This document shows positions 45,231 to 57,400 of a stretch of 64,000 bases of DNA, piece by piece. Made by a program: the position numbers and the translations under genes. Numbering within the stretch: the first letter of the stretch is position 1; each line of letters opens with the position of its first letter. Below the pieces are notes generated by a model, which saw nothing but the letters and a program-made list of their open reading frames with translations, was not told the DNA's origin and did not search any database. This stretch comes from Alopecurus myosuroides (lineage: Eukaryota; Streptophyta; Magnoliopsida; Poales; Poaceae): NCBI GenBank assembly GCA_028641055.1, contig CM054061.1:33332333-33396332 (forward strand), written 5' to 3'.

Positions 45231-45366
45231 CTGTTCTTCACCCTCTCTGCCGTCCAGAGCTCAGCTAATACGTATGGACGATAAAATACTTTAGTAAATT
45301 ACAAATTCTCTTGAAAAAATAATATTCCACTAAACAATCATCACAACAGTACACTTTAGTAAGGAA

Positions 45367-45644
45367 TATGACTAGCATATCAGATCGAGTCTTGCCAAGT
45401 AAAGTTGCGACTCGAACAGAACATAACAGATGTAGCATCCCAGATTATCCATATCATGTGAAAACATTGCAGTCTCTCCCTCTTCTTCTTTATTGGTGGG
45501 ATTCAGACGCCATCCAATGAAGAAGAAGAGCAAGAGATCTGCAACATTTTCACACATGACATGGATAATCTGGAATACTGTTATGCGCCGTTCGAGTCGC
45601 AAGTTTACTAGAAAAGAGTGGATCTGATATGCTAGCTAGTCATA
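45367..45644. other. Long imperfect hairpin, 278 nt
   Basis: The sequence folds on itself about the point 45505. Outer arms pair TATGACTAGC with GCTAGTCATA. Long inner blocks pair as well (TTGCGACTCGAAC with GTTCGAGTCGCAA; CCAGATTATCCAT with ATGGATAATCTGG; TTCTTCTT with AAGAAGAA). The tip pairs ATTGG with CCAAT around a loop of about 10 bases. Arms are about 125 nt each, without a large gap. It lies beside the ORF1 remnant. TA-like borders would suit a foldback MITE, but a small-RNA precursor is also possible. Confidence 0.85.
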
Positions 45645-45759
45645 CTCCTGCCTAGCCCTATAGTACTCTGACTCGTAGTGTTCATATCTGTTCCCCTCGG
45701 TTCCCTCTTAGTTTGAGTGCCTCATCCATATTACTTATAGCTAATCGTACTAAGAAAGA

Positions 45760-45960
45760 AAAACAAAATAGCTAATGGTATACCTTATTAACAACTATTA
45801 ACAACTAACAACTATTAATAACTAACAACTATTAACAACTCTAAATAACAATGTTGTTATTTAGTGTTTAGGGTAACTAATAATAACTAACAACTATTAA
45901 CAACTAAATAACAACTAATAACAACTAACAATAAAAAACTAACACTAAAAAAGATTAACA
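45760..45960 (+). repeat. AACAACTATT low-complexity repeats
   Basis: Irregular repeats of AACAACTATTAAC and AACACTAAAAAA. They precede a purine-rich GC block and the CCCCGGTTGG repeats of the adjoining CACTA. Confidence 0.8.
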
Positions 45961-46718
45961 CTAAAAAAACATGAACACCAAAAATAAATCCCATTCACCT
46001 CGAGGAGGCTGGAGGTGGCGCGGCGGCGAGGACTCGGGGGAGATCGAGGAGCAACGGCGGGCACGGGCACAGGCGCAAGGTGGCGGCGAGGGAACGGGCA
46101 CGAGCGCGGCGAAAGGTGGTATTTTACCCCGGTTCGTGTTACCAACCGGGGAAAAAGGGGGGAGGTGGGCTCTCGCTTGCCCGCCCACCTACCCCCTTTT
46201 GCCCCGGTTGGTAACACGGACTGGGGCAAAAGGTCGAATTTTCGTTTTTTGGTTTGCTGCCGCCATTTTTTTCCCTCCCCGTTTAAATACATTTTCAAAA
46301 TGTTTTTTCAATTACATTTCAAATGATTTCGAATTAGGAGGAACTTTCAATATGAAATGTGTTTAAAATTGTACAAAGATTTCAAATACATTTACTGTTT
46401 AAAAAAATAATTATTCTAATTATTTAAACTAGTAAGAATTTTTGAATTTTGAAACATTTAAAAACCCTAGATTATGAATGGTTTCGAATTTGAAGAAACT
46501 TTCAATATGAAAAGTGTTTCAAATTGCGTAAAAATTCCAAACACATTTTATGTTTTAAAAAATAATTATGAAAAGTCACTGACGAGTTCCTCGACAACGA
46601 TGAGGAGTAGTGTTTGTTTGTTTCTGTTTTTAATAAAAGAATTTGTATTCCGGCAAACTGCGGCGCGCTAGCGCGTCTGTTTTCTGTTTTCCGTGTGATT
46701 CTTCCTGATTGGTTGGAT

Positions 46719-47290
46719 TCAGAAGGCAGAAAGAAACACACCCCTCATCCAACGACTCACATTACGGAGGGGGGTACATTTGCATGGATAAACAAGGCAC
46801 AGTACATAAGGCGAGAGTGGATGTAAACTGTAGTCGTCATAGTCGCCGCCGTCCTTGTCACTATCGTCGTACGGTGCTCTGGATTCCCTCAGAGGATCAC
46901 GACCCCAGGACTGGGCGTGAGGGTCGCGCAGGCGGGGGTTATCATCGGCTCTGATGTAGTTCATGACGCTCTGAAGAGTCTGTCCGCCGTCCCACCACAG
47001 CTGACGACCTGCCTCGTTGCAGTTCGAAGGAGGCTGGCCGTTCTCCTCGTACCTGGCGAGCGCACTCTCACGCCGATTAATGAAGAAGGCGTCCCAAGCG
47101 TGAGCTCGTGGTAGTAGTGGTTCGTGATGGCCGTCCGACGCGCCACACCTTGAGGAAGAGGAGTGACCGGCACTCCTCCGGCGCTCAGCATCCAACCGGC
47201 GGGGACGCTGTTACCGGGCGGGCAGGGGTAGTTCGAGGCGGAAAGTGCCTCCGCCTGCATGAAGGTTAGAGTGGGTACGGTAGAAGCCAT
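46719..47290 (-). pseudogene. Transposon-associated gene of unknown function, frameshifted
   Basis: The start MASTVPTLTFMQAEAL at 47290 leads to PAGWMLSAGGVPVTPLP and ARRTAITNHYYHELTL. A frame change near 47100 then gives AWDAFFINRRESALARYEEN, EAGRQLWWDGGQTLQSVM and a charged tail. The pattern GW-LSAGG, then WDAFF-RR, then AAGR-WW-GRTL recurs in many grass transposon-linked hypothetical proteins whose function is unknown to me. With the frameshift the gene is broken in this copy. Confidence 0.5.
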
Positions 47291-47410
47291 GGGAGAGTGG
47301 TGAGTTTATATGTGTTTATGCCAATGGTGGCAATGCATGCATACATATATATAGTGAGAAGAAACAGACCACTTTAGTTCCGGCCCGTTTTACCAACCGG
47401 GACTAAAGGG

Positions 47411-48400
47411 TTACGGTTTCGTTGGGACCAATCACAAAGAATCAGATGGATCGTGTGCTTCTTTAAAGCGCTTGTGAGTCGTTGGATCGTAGGTGTGTTT
47501 CTTTCGAGCTCTTGTCAGCCGTTCGATCAGGGGTACGGTGTGTTTGTTTCGAGCGCTTGTTAGCCGTTGGATCAGGGGTGTTTCTTTCGAGCGCTTCTTA
47601 ACCGTTGGATCGAAACCCTAGCACAATACTTTGTGAGCCATAGGACCGTATAGATAGCCCACCTCTTGGATCCCTTCATACATCATTCAGTTCATCCACC
47701 GAATACAAATCATTCGGATTCGCTAGCATACGTCCTACCGTGCATTTGATATGCATATATGCACTCCAGGAGCCACCGTGGGGATGTATGCTGGCGATAC
47801 CGATTCTTTTGTTCTACATCCCCCATTCAAGGTTTAACAAAATGTTAGATACATCATTCAGTTCATCGACCGACTATAAATCATCCGAATTTGCCATCAT
47901 ACGTCTGACCGTGCTTTCGATATGCATATATGCACTTCTGAGTCACGGTCAGGCTGTATGATGGCGACACCGTTTGTTTTGTTCTATATATCTACAAATC
48001 CTCTAGTTCACACGCACAACATGTGGAAAACAGAGGTGGACTAATCCAAATACATCAACCATGCAGGTTTGATACATTATTACACAATAGTCTAGCAATC
48101 ATACATGTTTGTTTTCTGCGAGCTCAGATGGCATTATGCTCTCGGGCATTTCATCGAACACCTCTTATGCATATGAGGGAAAAACAAGTGAGCACACCAC
48201 ACCAAAAAGTGAGTGGCATGAGGAGTGGAGAACGCTGGCATGTAGTGTTTATAAAAAAAGAGAAAAATTTGGATTTGAAGAAAAAAGGAATTTTATGAAT
48301 TTACATTTTCCATCTATTTGGTTAGTTTTTCTTAATGAAATCAAATTATTAACTAAACGGCAATATATAGAAATAAAGAAACAACTTTTCATCTAGGTGG
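47411..48400. other. Non-coding interior of the CACTA
   Basis: Contains repeated phrases (TTGTTAGCCGTTGGATC-like at 47460-47600, and a twice-occurring CATTCAGTTCATC block at 47690 and 47855). No gene is supported. Confidence 0.5.
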
Positions 48401-48669
48401 GGCTTATTTTCCCCGGTTGGAGCCACCAACCGGGGCAAAATACCCCCTCACGACGCGCGTGCACGCGCCCAGCTCATTGAGGGCCTTTAGCCCCGGTTTG
48501 TGGCTCCAACCGGGGAAAATAACCCCCCCCCCCCCACCACCACCACGCGCCCTGCTCGCCCCGGCTCCACCTCTGCAGTCTTTTGCACTGGGTGGTGGCC
48601 GAGCCGGGGCGAAAGGAGTGCTCGCAAGTGAGCAAAAGCCCCATTTTCCACTAGTGTACGCATAGACAA

Positions 48670-48681
48670 CTCTGATACCAC
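48670..48681 (-). promoter_or_regulatory. Primer binding site (initiator Met tRNA)
   Basis: On the minus strand TGGTATCAGAG follows one base after the LTR end. It is the standard plant site complementary to initiator methionine tRNA. The internal region is cut off 13 bases later by the CACTA terminus at 48656. Confidence 0.9.
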
Positions 48682-49155
48682 TGGTTTGTTGTGCAATGGG
48701 AATTTAAATATTTCTCCATGCATACTATGCAACTGACAAGATCTAATTATGAAAATACAAGTGACTAATAATTCCAGTTCTCGAGATCGTCCACCAAAAA
48801 CCATATAAGCGGAAGAGGTATTGATGAAGATGTCGATGAAGCGTGTAGAAGATCTTCACTCACAAGTTTTTGAGTGAGGATGTTGCCGACTCCCTGTATC
48901 CAACACCTTGACCAACATAGTAACGATTTCATGTGTTACCCCTCTCAGAGTATGCACACATACGTTGTGGCCAATTCTGCAGCTCTTCGCCATCCAGGAC
49001 AAGACGCCATAGGTGTATATGAAGGTGGAGTTATCAACACATGAGAGAGTAATTAGAATTCAGATCTGATTGGGAGAGCAAACCTCAAAAACACAATTAG
49101 AAGTTCAGTAAGGAGGTGTCTAATTAGACCTCTAATTATAGCCTCTAATTCTACT

Positions 49156-49211
<56 letters not shown>

Positions 49212-50820
49212 GACAGCCAATTGTGTGTTTTGCCTTTAGTCTTGCGATCCTTAATTATATATTTACAGGAAGGGTGAGACTTTCCAAAGGGAGAGGCGGT
49301 CCAAGTTGAGCTGGGATGGGCTCGGCTGCACCAAGGAGGTGGCCGCACCCCCTCCTCCTGGCCCAACTCGGATTGGACCATGAGGAGTCCAATCCCACCT
49401 CTCTCTTTCCTTTTTACTTTTTCCCCTATTTCATTTCTCCTTTTTTTTATCTCCAATTAATTCAAGAAAAATACCAAGATGAAAAGTACCAATATGTGAT
49501 GCAACTCAGGCCCAACTGGGAGCCCCCTAAAACAGGGTGCAGCCATGAGGGGCATTCCTGCCCCCCTCTGGCACTCCCCCTTCCTTGTTTTTTGCTAGAA
49601 CCTTTTCTGGAATGTATTGACCCCTATAGACAAAATTATCAATATTATCTAATGATGTGATATATATATTTATGACATCTTAAGACAACTCATATCCCTT
49701 GTGCACTCTCTAAGTAAAATGTGATGCCTCAGTTTATCTCTAAGAATAACACCAGAATACGTTCCGGTAGTAATAGAAACTCTTTCTATTACTCTGGTGC
49801 ATCCAGCGCCCTCAATAAAAATTCTCTCTGATATGTAAAATATATCTATTACGCGGAAACTCAGTTCTGATGATACTCCCTAATGATATGAACCTACCTA
49901 TATACATATAAACTAGCCCTAACTTAAGTCTGTTTTCCCTATAGTTTTGATAGTGTCTGGACAAGAAACTAGAAACTCTTTACTTTCCAATAATTAATAG
50001 CGGGGCCATGGATGCCCATACTGACTCCCACGTACTAAACAAATAAATTGCTGAACTTGTTGGTCATTATAAAATTCTCCCATTACTCACGATACCAAAC
50101 TTACCCGAGATTATGGACTGCGGTATTGCATTGGAACAATCTATGTTTCTACTATACCTTTATCTTGTCCCGTTAACTGGCAAGTTCCCTCTTTCTCGTT
50201 ATAGAATTATGATATCGCACATGATGTACGATCATCATGTATTGTCTGCATAACTTGTGGAAATCAAGAATACCGAGTAGGCCCAGATTTGTATGTCTCC
50301 TTTTGCGGATCATAAATTCTCATGTCGGAACATCAAGGCAATATACTCCTTACGAATTACCTAGTGGCTACCATTATGTTCACCTAGTTTACGGTGTGAC
50401 TTCTGACAGTACCAAAGTAAAACCTACAAAATAAATTGTCCCACTAACCTCATGGTCAAAGGATTCATTGTAATGTAAATGTGATGTGATCTAGCTCTAA
50501 CGACAAGAATGTTTTACTGGAATCTCTTAGCATATAAACTAATAGGTTATACCAATCCATATTATTTCCTTCCAGAAATATGTTATTCCTTGATGCTAAC
50601 AGAATGTTGATGAACAGGAAAACATAGTCATCAAGCATCCAATGAATTTTTCCTAAAGGCGAGACTAGGTTCTGTTACTTTATTCATGTTACTACACGTG
50701 AGCGTGAGATATCCTCTGTATATCGTATTCACAAACCACGTGAGATATATCATAGTAATATGAATCATAACCAAGGAACACATATATAACTATTATTTAC
50801 TTCAAAACATAAATCCAACA
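48682..50820 (-). mobile_element. 5' LTR of a copia-type element, 2.1 kb
   Basis: On the minus strand it starts TGTTGGATTTATG at 50820 and ends AACAAACCA at 48682, followed by the primer binding site. It is 2,139 bp, AT-rich at the start, with a (GA)n run at about 49159-49209. No open frame of interest. The internal domain is absent, displaced by the CACTA insertion on the left. Confidence 0.8.
49159..49209 (+). repeat. (GA)n microsatellite
   Basis: About 25 uninterrupted GA dinucleotides inside the LTR. Confidence 0.97.
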
Positions 50821-50956
50821 ACCGAGACCTCATCATCCTCGGCGTGGACGACCTCATGCTCCTTGTGCTCGGGACCGAGGACTCCCCTCGCCCCCATCAA
50901 TCCCATCCGTAGGAGACGCCGCTCCGACGGCGCATGTGCAGCGACAGCCGGCCTCA

Positions 50957-52160
50957 CACTACTAGGAAAATAGCTATAGGAGTAATCATACCCGTGACGC
51001 ACCACATGCTTGGTGCGTCACGGCTATGTACCCGTGGCGCACCACACACCAGTGGGCCACGGTGCGTCACGCCTAAGGGCATAGCCGTGACGCACCAAAC
51101 ATACGGTGTGTCACGGCTATAGGTGGGTGCTGGGCGGCAGGGGGCCTAAGGGCATAGCCGTGGGCAAAGATAGCCGTGACGCACCATATGTTTGGTGCGT
51201 CACGGGTATTTCAATAGGCGTGACACACCAAACATATGGTGCGTCACGGCTATGGCATCCACCGGAATTTTTCCTCCACACGCCCACCACCCCCCCCCCC
51301 CCCCCCCCGGACCGCCTTTCTAGTTTTGTCACGGAGAGTTTAATATATAATTTTTTAACAAATTTTGAAATTTGAATTTCTACTTTCTGAGCAAAAGTTC
51401 GTTAAAAAAGTAAAATGGGCATAACTTTTTCATACGATGTCGGAATTTAAAGTTTAATATACCATCGGAAACTAGAGAAAAATAGGAACTCAACCACACT
51501 CGTCTTCGGCCTGTGAGCCTTTTTCAGATTCTCCAAATTCCGAAAGGAAAAAAGTTATTTGAGATAGAAGCTTTTTTCCTACAAAAAAAAAGGTAGGCGT
51601 GACGCACCATACATGTTGTGCGTCACGGCTAAGTCTGGGCAGAATTTTTGAATTTCGAACCCGGGGGAGGCCCCCACCTCTATATACTCCCCTTCCTCCA
51701 CTCTTCTCCATTCCTCTCTCATTTCTTCTTTCTCCTTCCTCCACTATCCATTCTCTCTTCTTTCTCTCTCCTCCCTTCCTCCTCCTACCACCACCACCAC
51801 CACCACCACCACCACCACCACCACAACCACCACCCCCACCAACACCACCACCACCTCACATCCACTCCGGCGACCACATCCTCGTGTCCACTCCGGCGAT
51901 CTTTACTCCGGCGGCCACCTCCTCTCCGACGGCCTCCTCCACTACTGCGACCATATCCTCTCCGGCGTCGTCCACTACCGCGGCCATCTCCACTCCGACG
52001 GCCACCTCCTGTTTTCGTTTTTCAAAATTTCGAAATTTTGGGCGGCCAGATCCACATCTGGATCTGCCCCGCCTTTAAAAAAATCAAAATCAATAGCCGT
52101 GACGCACCAGACATGAGGTGTGCCACAGGTAACTAAAGATAGCCGTGACGCACCATGAAG
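50957..52160 (+). mobile_element. CACTA terminus with palindromic subterminal repeats
   Basis: Starts CACTACTAGGAAAATAGC at 50957. At least six palindromic units follow, each of the form GTGACGCACCA, a short spacer, then TGGTGCGTCAC (near 50995, 51090, 51175, 51225, 51600 and 52100), with a half unit at 52142. The arrangement fits transposase-binding subterminal repeats. A C run is at 51290-51308 and a (CCA)n run at about 51788-51860. Frames across the CCA run give poly-His or Pro peptides and are not genes. The opposite terminus is not seen. Confidence 0.65.
51788..51860 (+). repeat. (CCA)n microsatellite
   Basis: Trinucleotide repeat with a few CAA and CCC interruptions. Confidence 0.95.
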
Positions 52161-54338
52161 CCACCTTCGCGTCGCTAGGCCGAAGAAGGATTTTGGTGTT
52201 GCCAAGTAGAAGGCGCCGGTAACAAGGTGGGAGGAAACCGCTGCCATGGCGACCGACAAAATTGAGGACATGCTCGCCACGTCGCGGGACTTATACATGG
52301 TAGAGGAGATGGAGTGGCAGCGCCAAGCTATGGAGCAGATCGCTGAGTGGTGTCACGCCACCGAGTAGTGGGTGTCATCTTTCTCTACTACATCTAGGAT
52401 GAGATGTCCGCGCCGACCAAGCCGTCCGGCGGCAGCGACGAAAGGGTGAGCTGCAGGTACACCGCCCCGGGAAGGACGGGCCACCGAGCAACAACAACGA
52501 CGACGGCGGAGGTGGCGACTACACAGACTTCTACAGCCTCCTCGGCAATAACAAGTTTAAGTTTGTATATTTCTTTTTATATCGCCTATGTATCTGCCTA
52601 TATTCGGACAAATATTAGTATGATCGCATATGTTTGTACAAATGTGGGCCAAATTCATCAAGCTTGAGTGAAGTTAGCCGAGTTTCGGCTGTTTCAGTGG
52701 CCTTTGCGGCTATGAAGCGACGCCCCCTGGATGAAAAATAGCGCCGACGAGCCGCCAAACAGTGTTATTTTCTCCCAAAAGACATGCTTGGGTGGGCCGA
52801 ACAGCTGGAGATGCTCTTAATTTGCTATCATCCCATAGTAATTAGTTTAATGATTTGCTTCATCTCCAACTTTTCTTTATGTACATTACTGCTTTTTTCT
52901 TATTTCACTCAAGTTTTGTTGGTGAGTAAATACTTTTTTGGAAGTTACTAGTATGAGCCAACCCAATGTAATTGAATTATTGCAATGCTCTTACAAACCA
53001 CCCCGAGGACATGAATGTCATGATAGTCTCAATTCTTTGTATGTTGGTATAATGAAGTTCTTTAGCATTTGAGATGTATATCTGTATTATGTTGTTCTAT
53101 AGTTTGCACACTAGATGTTATACGATATACATTGTGTATTATCCGTGTGTTCTTAAGTTCCATAGTTCATTTTAGTCTATCCGATGTAAACTTTTCCTTG
53201 AAGCTGGTTAGAGAAGGAGAAGACTGCAATTTTCCGGCAACAAAATTGCTTTATTGTGTCATGTAAGGTTAATAATCCTTGTAAAAATGTTTTGTTGACT
53301 AATTACCCTTACATACTTTGGAGCTGAAATTGCACCAAGGATACATGTTATTGTTCCAGGACGCCCCTAACAATCATTGTGCAATGAGTTAGTATCTTCT
53401 AAATTCCTGGTTGATTGGGACTATATTAGTAAGACAATTATTAGACCAAATATACCCACAAAGCAGGGCCATCAATTACAAAAGCTATTAATTTTACACG
53501 GTTGCATGAGGATTTGAATCGTATGGTGTATCCCACTTTCCCAAAGTAGAGACCGCCCACCACATTCACGATGTGAAGAGTTTCCATTTTTTATTTTTTG
53601 AATTACTTATGCCGATTTGAAAACTTTGTCAAAAGTGCCTGCATGACCTTTTTGGTTAACTTACATCAACACCAGATTGTTCTTATACGCTGTTAGTAAA
53701 TCTTTATTGCTTGCATCAATAGTTATTCCATATTCTCATGTTTCTTTCAAACTTGATAAACTCTTGAGGACTCATGCATGTCACACTGCTATAAAAGCTT
53801 GTTGGAAAAGGAAAATGGTCTATGGTGTGCAATTTGCATGTCTGGTTGATCTTTTGCTTTATCAAACCCACATATTTCATTTCAATACCTTTTGCTTTAC
53901 TTGACGGTGCAAAGATTTAAGTGCGGGTATGATAACCGTCATATTTGTACAGCTTTCCTATAAGTTTCATGATCTTTCCGTGTATCCACGGGCAGATACA
54001 GGATTTGGGCATGGGGGGGGGGGGGGGGGGGGGGGCGCGAAAGCGACAATGATCACATACAAAACCCCTCTGGCTCTCCCTCCATATGTATATCAAGTGT
54101 CGCATAAAATCAACATGTCTTTTGGATTAAAGATGCATTTATAATCTATCTAGGACATTTGCGTTCATTTTTTAAAATTGTTAGAGTGGGTAGCTAATTT
54201 CCTACAAAATCCTACTTGTTAATAATATCATCATGGATGACCTAAATTAAATTCTCATTTCATCCCACAATAATTTTAAGCTTGGAATGGCTTGCAGAAA
54301 GAAAATAAGTTTAGTTCTTTTCCTTAAAACTTTTACCT
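52161..54338. other. Intergenic with a possible short gene fragment
   Basis: A 40-codon frame at 52246-52368 (MATDKIEDMLATSRDLYMVE at its start) and neighbouring GC-rich DNA up to about 52560 look like a fragment of a gene or element I cannot name. From 52840 the DNA is AT-rich. A G run lies at 54013-54035. Confidence 0.35.
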
Positions 54339-54349
54339 ACATAGGTACA
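54339..54349 (+). repeat. Target site duplication, left of full-length LINE
   Basis: ACATAGGTACA, repeated exactly at 61649-61659. Confidence 0.88.
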
Positions 54350-54493
54350 TTTTTTTGATAAAGGGCTTTGTTACTCAAAAAGTTCAAGCATTACACCCGA
54401 CCTCTGCATTGTGAAATGCACACAGCCGAAATCCGAAACTGAAAATAAACAGAGCGGCAATACTACAAAAACATCCGCTGTAGACTGTCGATG

Positions 54494-57400
54494 CTATGGA
54501 GCCGCAATCCGTAGATCAAGCGGCCATCCATGTGGGATAAAAATATCCCTCGCCACCTGCTCCAGTCGTGCACATGCCTCCAGAAAAAGGTCTCGTAACT
54601 CCCCTCGCTGTACTGTGGACCATGAACGGAGGATACCTATGCTCCTGAATAGAACCTGCATACGAGAAAAGTTTTTATCATTGAAAATCTTGTCATTTCT
54701 ACATAGCCAGAGCGACCAAATAACGGCAATTTCTCCTACCCAAATAATAGTCTTAAATCGTTTATCAACCCCATTTAACCAATTTCCGAATATATTCGCA
54801 ACAGAAGTGGATTGATATAGATTCGAAGCCATTTGGATAGCGGACCATATAGAACGCGCAAATGTGCAGTTAAAGAATAAGTGTTTAATTATGTCATCGT
54901 GAGAACAAGAAACACACTTAGAGCTTCCATGCCAATTACGTTTGACAAGATTATCCTTTGTGAGTATGACCTGTACCACGCGAAGATATTAATCTTCAGC
55001 GGCACTTTCATACGCCATACATTTTTTAAGATATCGATTGGCATATCCGACTGGATCATAGGCACTTTCATACGCCATACATTTTTGAAGATATCGACTG
55101 GCATATCCCACTGGATCATAGCCCTGTACATGGAATCCACCGAGAACATTCCATTCTTAGTGATCTTCCAGCAAAATTCATCAGCGCCTGGTGTAAGAGT
55201 AACCATAGTTAATATACCAACCAGGTTTTGCCAAGAAGCAAGTCTAGGCCCGAGTAAATCTCGCCTGAACGTAACATTAGGAGGTGATGTTTACATGACC
55301 GTAGCCAGCGTATCATCCTTATGTCGCGCAATCGTGTAAAAGCCGGATATTGTTCTCTGAGTGTGGTATTACCTAACCACTTGTCCTCCCAGAACCGTAT
55401 GTGCGATCCATCCTTAATCTTAAATACCCCATAGCGAAAAAACTTATTTTTGTTCGCCATAAGTCCAGCCCAAAAGTGTGAATCACCTGGTCTCCACATA
55501 ACCTGTGATATTGCTTTCGAGCCTATGTATTTACGTTTCAGGATGGTCTGCCATACTCCATCTTCGGTTAGTAGTTTAAAAATCCATTTACCAAGTAGGG
55601 CTGAATTCTTGATTTGGAGGTCATGAATAACAAGCCCCCCTGATCTCGTGGATGACAAACTACATCCCATCTGGCCAATTGATATTTCTTTTTCTCTTTG
55701 TCACCTTGCCAAAAGAATCTAGATCAGAAATAATCTAATTTTTTTAAGACTCATGTGGGTAACTGGAAGAATGATATCATATACAGTACCATATTAGTGA
55801 GTACTGAATTAATGAGTACCACTCGTCCACCAAGTGACAACAATTTTCCTTTCCAACTAGCTAGCCTTTTCTGCAGGCGCTCTTCGACTTGACCCCATTC
55901 TGCCTTAGTCAATTTCTTGTAATGTATTGGTATTCCCAAATACTTAATAGGAAACTGGCCTTGATCGCATCCGAATAACTCGGTATACTGTGCAACTGCA
56001 TCTTGGGCCTCGCCAAAGCAGAACAATTCACTTTTATGGAAAGTAATTTTTAATCCGGATAATCACTCGAACGCTGAAAGAATTAGTTTCAGATTCGCCG
56101 CTTTCTCCAAATCATGCTCCATAAATAGAATTGTGTCATCTGCATATTGAAGGATCGACAATCCCCCATCGACTAGATGTGGGATTATTCCCTCAATTGG
56201 GCCATTTTCTTTGGCTCGATCGATCATGATTACTAACATATCTGCCACAATATTAACAATTCGGGCGATAGCGGATCACCTTGTCTCTAGCCTTTCTTAG
56301 TTTGGAAGTATCGGCCAACATCGTCATTGACTTTGATAGCCACACTACCTCCAACTACGAAGCTGCGAACTAGAGTACACCACTCCTCTGAAAATCCTTT
56401 CATTTTCAGAGTCTGTTGTAGAAACTCCCAATTCACTTTATCATAGGCCTTTTCAAAGTCTATTTTAAGAATTACCCCATTAAGCTTTTTCGTGTGCAAC
56501 TCATGTACGGTTTCGTGTAAAGTCACGACCCCATCTAGGATATTCCTACCCTGCATAAAAGCAGTCTGTGTAGGTTTTACCACATGGTCTGCCACCGAAT
56601 TTAGCCTAATAGTTGCAACCTTTGTAAAGATTTTGAAACTAACGTTGAGAAGGCAGATTGGTCGGTACTGTTGTATCCTTTCTGCGTTCAAAACCTTAGG
56701 TAACAAAACGATTTCCCGAAAATTAAGACGATATAACTCCAGATGTCCACTCTGTAAGCTATCAAACATTTCTATGAGATCATGTTTAATGATTTCCCAA
56801 AAATGCTGATAGAACTCCGCCGGACAACCATCTGGGCCAGGTGCCTTATTATGTTCCATTTAAAAAATCGCCTTCTTTATCTCCTCTTCAGAGAAGGGAG
56901 CATTAAGAAAAGCGTTTTCTTCCATTGAAACTTGGGGTATATCATCTATGCGGCTCTCATCCATGGTAATATTACCTACTTCAGGAGCCCCAAACAGATC
57001 TTTATAGAACTTTGTGATATAAGTCTTGAGAAACTCTTGTCCCTCAATGAGACCTTCATCCTGTTGGAGACTTTGAATCTGTTTTTTCCAATGTCTTCCG
57101 TTGGCAACATTATGGAAATAACGAGTATTCGAATCTCCTTCGAGAATGAATTGAGATTTCGATCTTTGATACCATTCGATTTCCTCTTCTCGCAACATTT
57201 GTGCTACTTTCGCATTGGATTGACTTTTTAGTTCAACCTCTTGCGGAGATAGCAACCTAGTTTCTGCGAGTCGGTCCAACTCATCAATAATGGAACAAAG
57301 ACGTTATTTCTCTTTCTTTAGCATCCCGATCGTATGTCTCGCCCATCCACGGAGATATTTACGCAAATTGCGCATTTTATTATTCCATCTCCGTATTGGG

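Larger units (their letters stand above)
39383..45900 (-). mobile_element. CACTA element body with ORF1/Ulp1 genes (minus strand)
   Basis: The left terminus is CACTACTAGGG at 39383, followed by subterminal repeats built on GCCGGCGC (39400-39640). It is the 3' end relative to its genes. The genes run right to left: a transposase-24-type ORF1 with a Ulp1-like protease region (45230-40370) and a viroplasmin-domain exon (39958-40215). A copia LTR is inserted in it (about 41060-42335). The right terminus is not identified: the repeats at 45.9-48.66 kb are of another type (CCCCGGTTGG), so a different CACTA adjoins or is nested there. No En/Spm TPase (ORF2) is seen. Confidence 0.7.
45961..48656 (-). 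mobile_element. CACTA element with CCCCGGTTGG repeats; right terminus present
   Basis: The right end is TTTTCCACTAGTG at 48656, that is, CACTAGTGGAAAATGG read inward, with flank TAC. Subterminal repeats built on CCCCGGTTGGTAAC or CCCCGGTTGGAGCC lie at 46120-46240, 47370-47410 and 48405-48535, in both orientations. A gene remnant (46719-47290) is inside. The left terminus was not found; 45961 is where the related repeats begin and is only indicative. Confidence 0.6.

Noticed and set aside
38615..48656. A single CACTA spanning from CACTAGTAG at 38615 to CACTAGTG at 48656
   Set aside because: The flanking triplets differ (ATT and TAC), the termini match only in the first six bases, and another CACTA start (39383) lies between with different subterminal repeats.
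51599..52136. Frames of about 160 codons with poly-His or poly-Pro
   Set aside because: They are translations of a (CCA)n microsatellite and CT-rich DNA within a CACTA end, in two frames at once.
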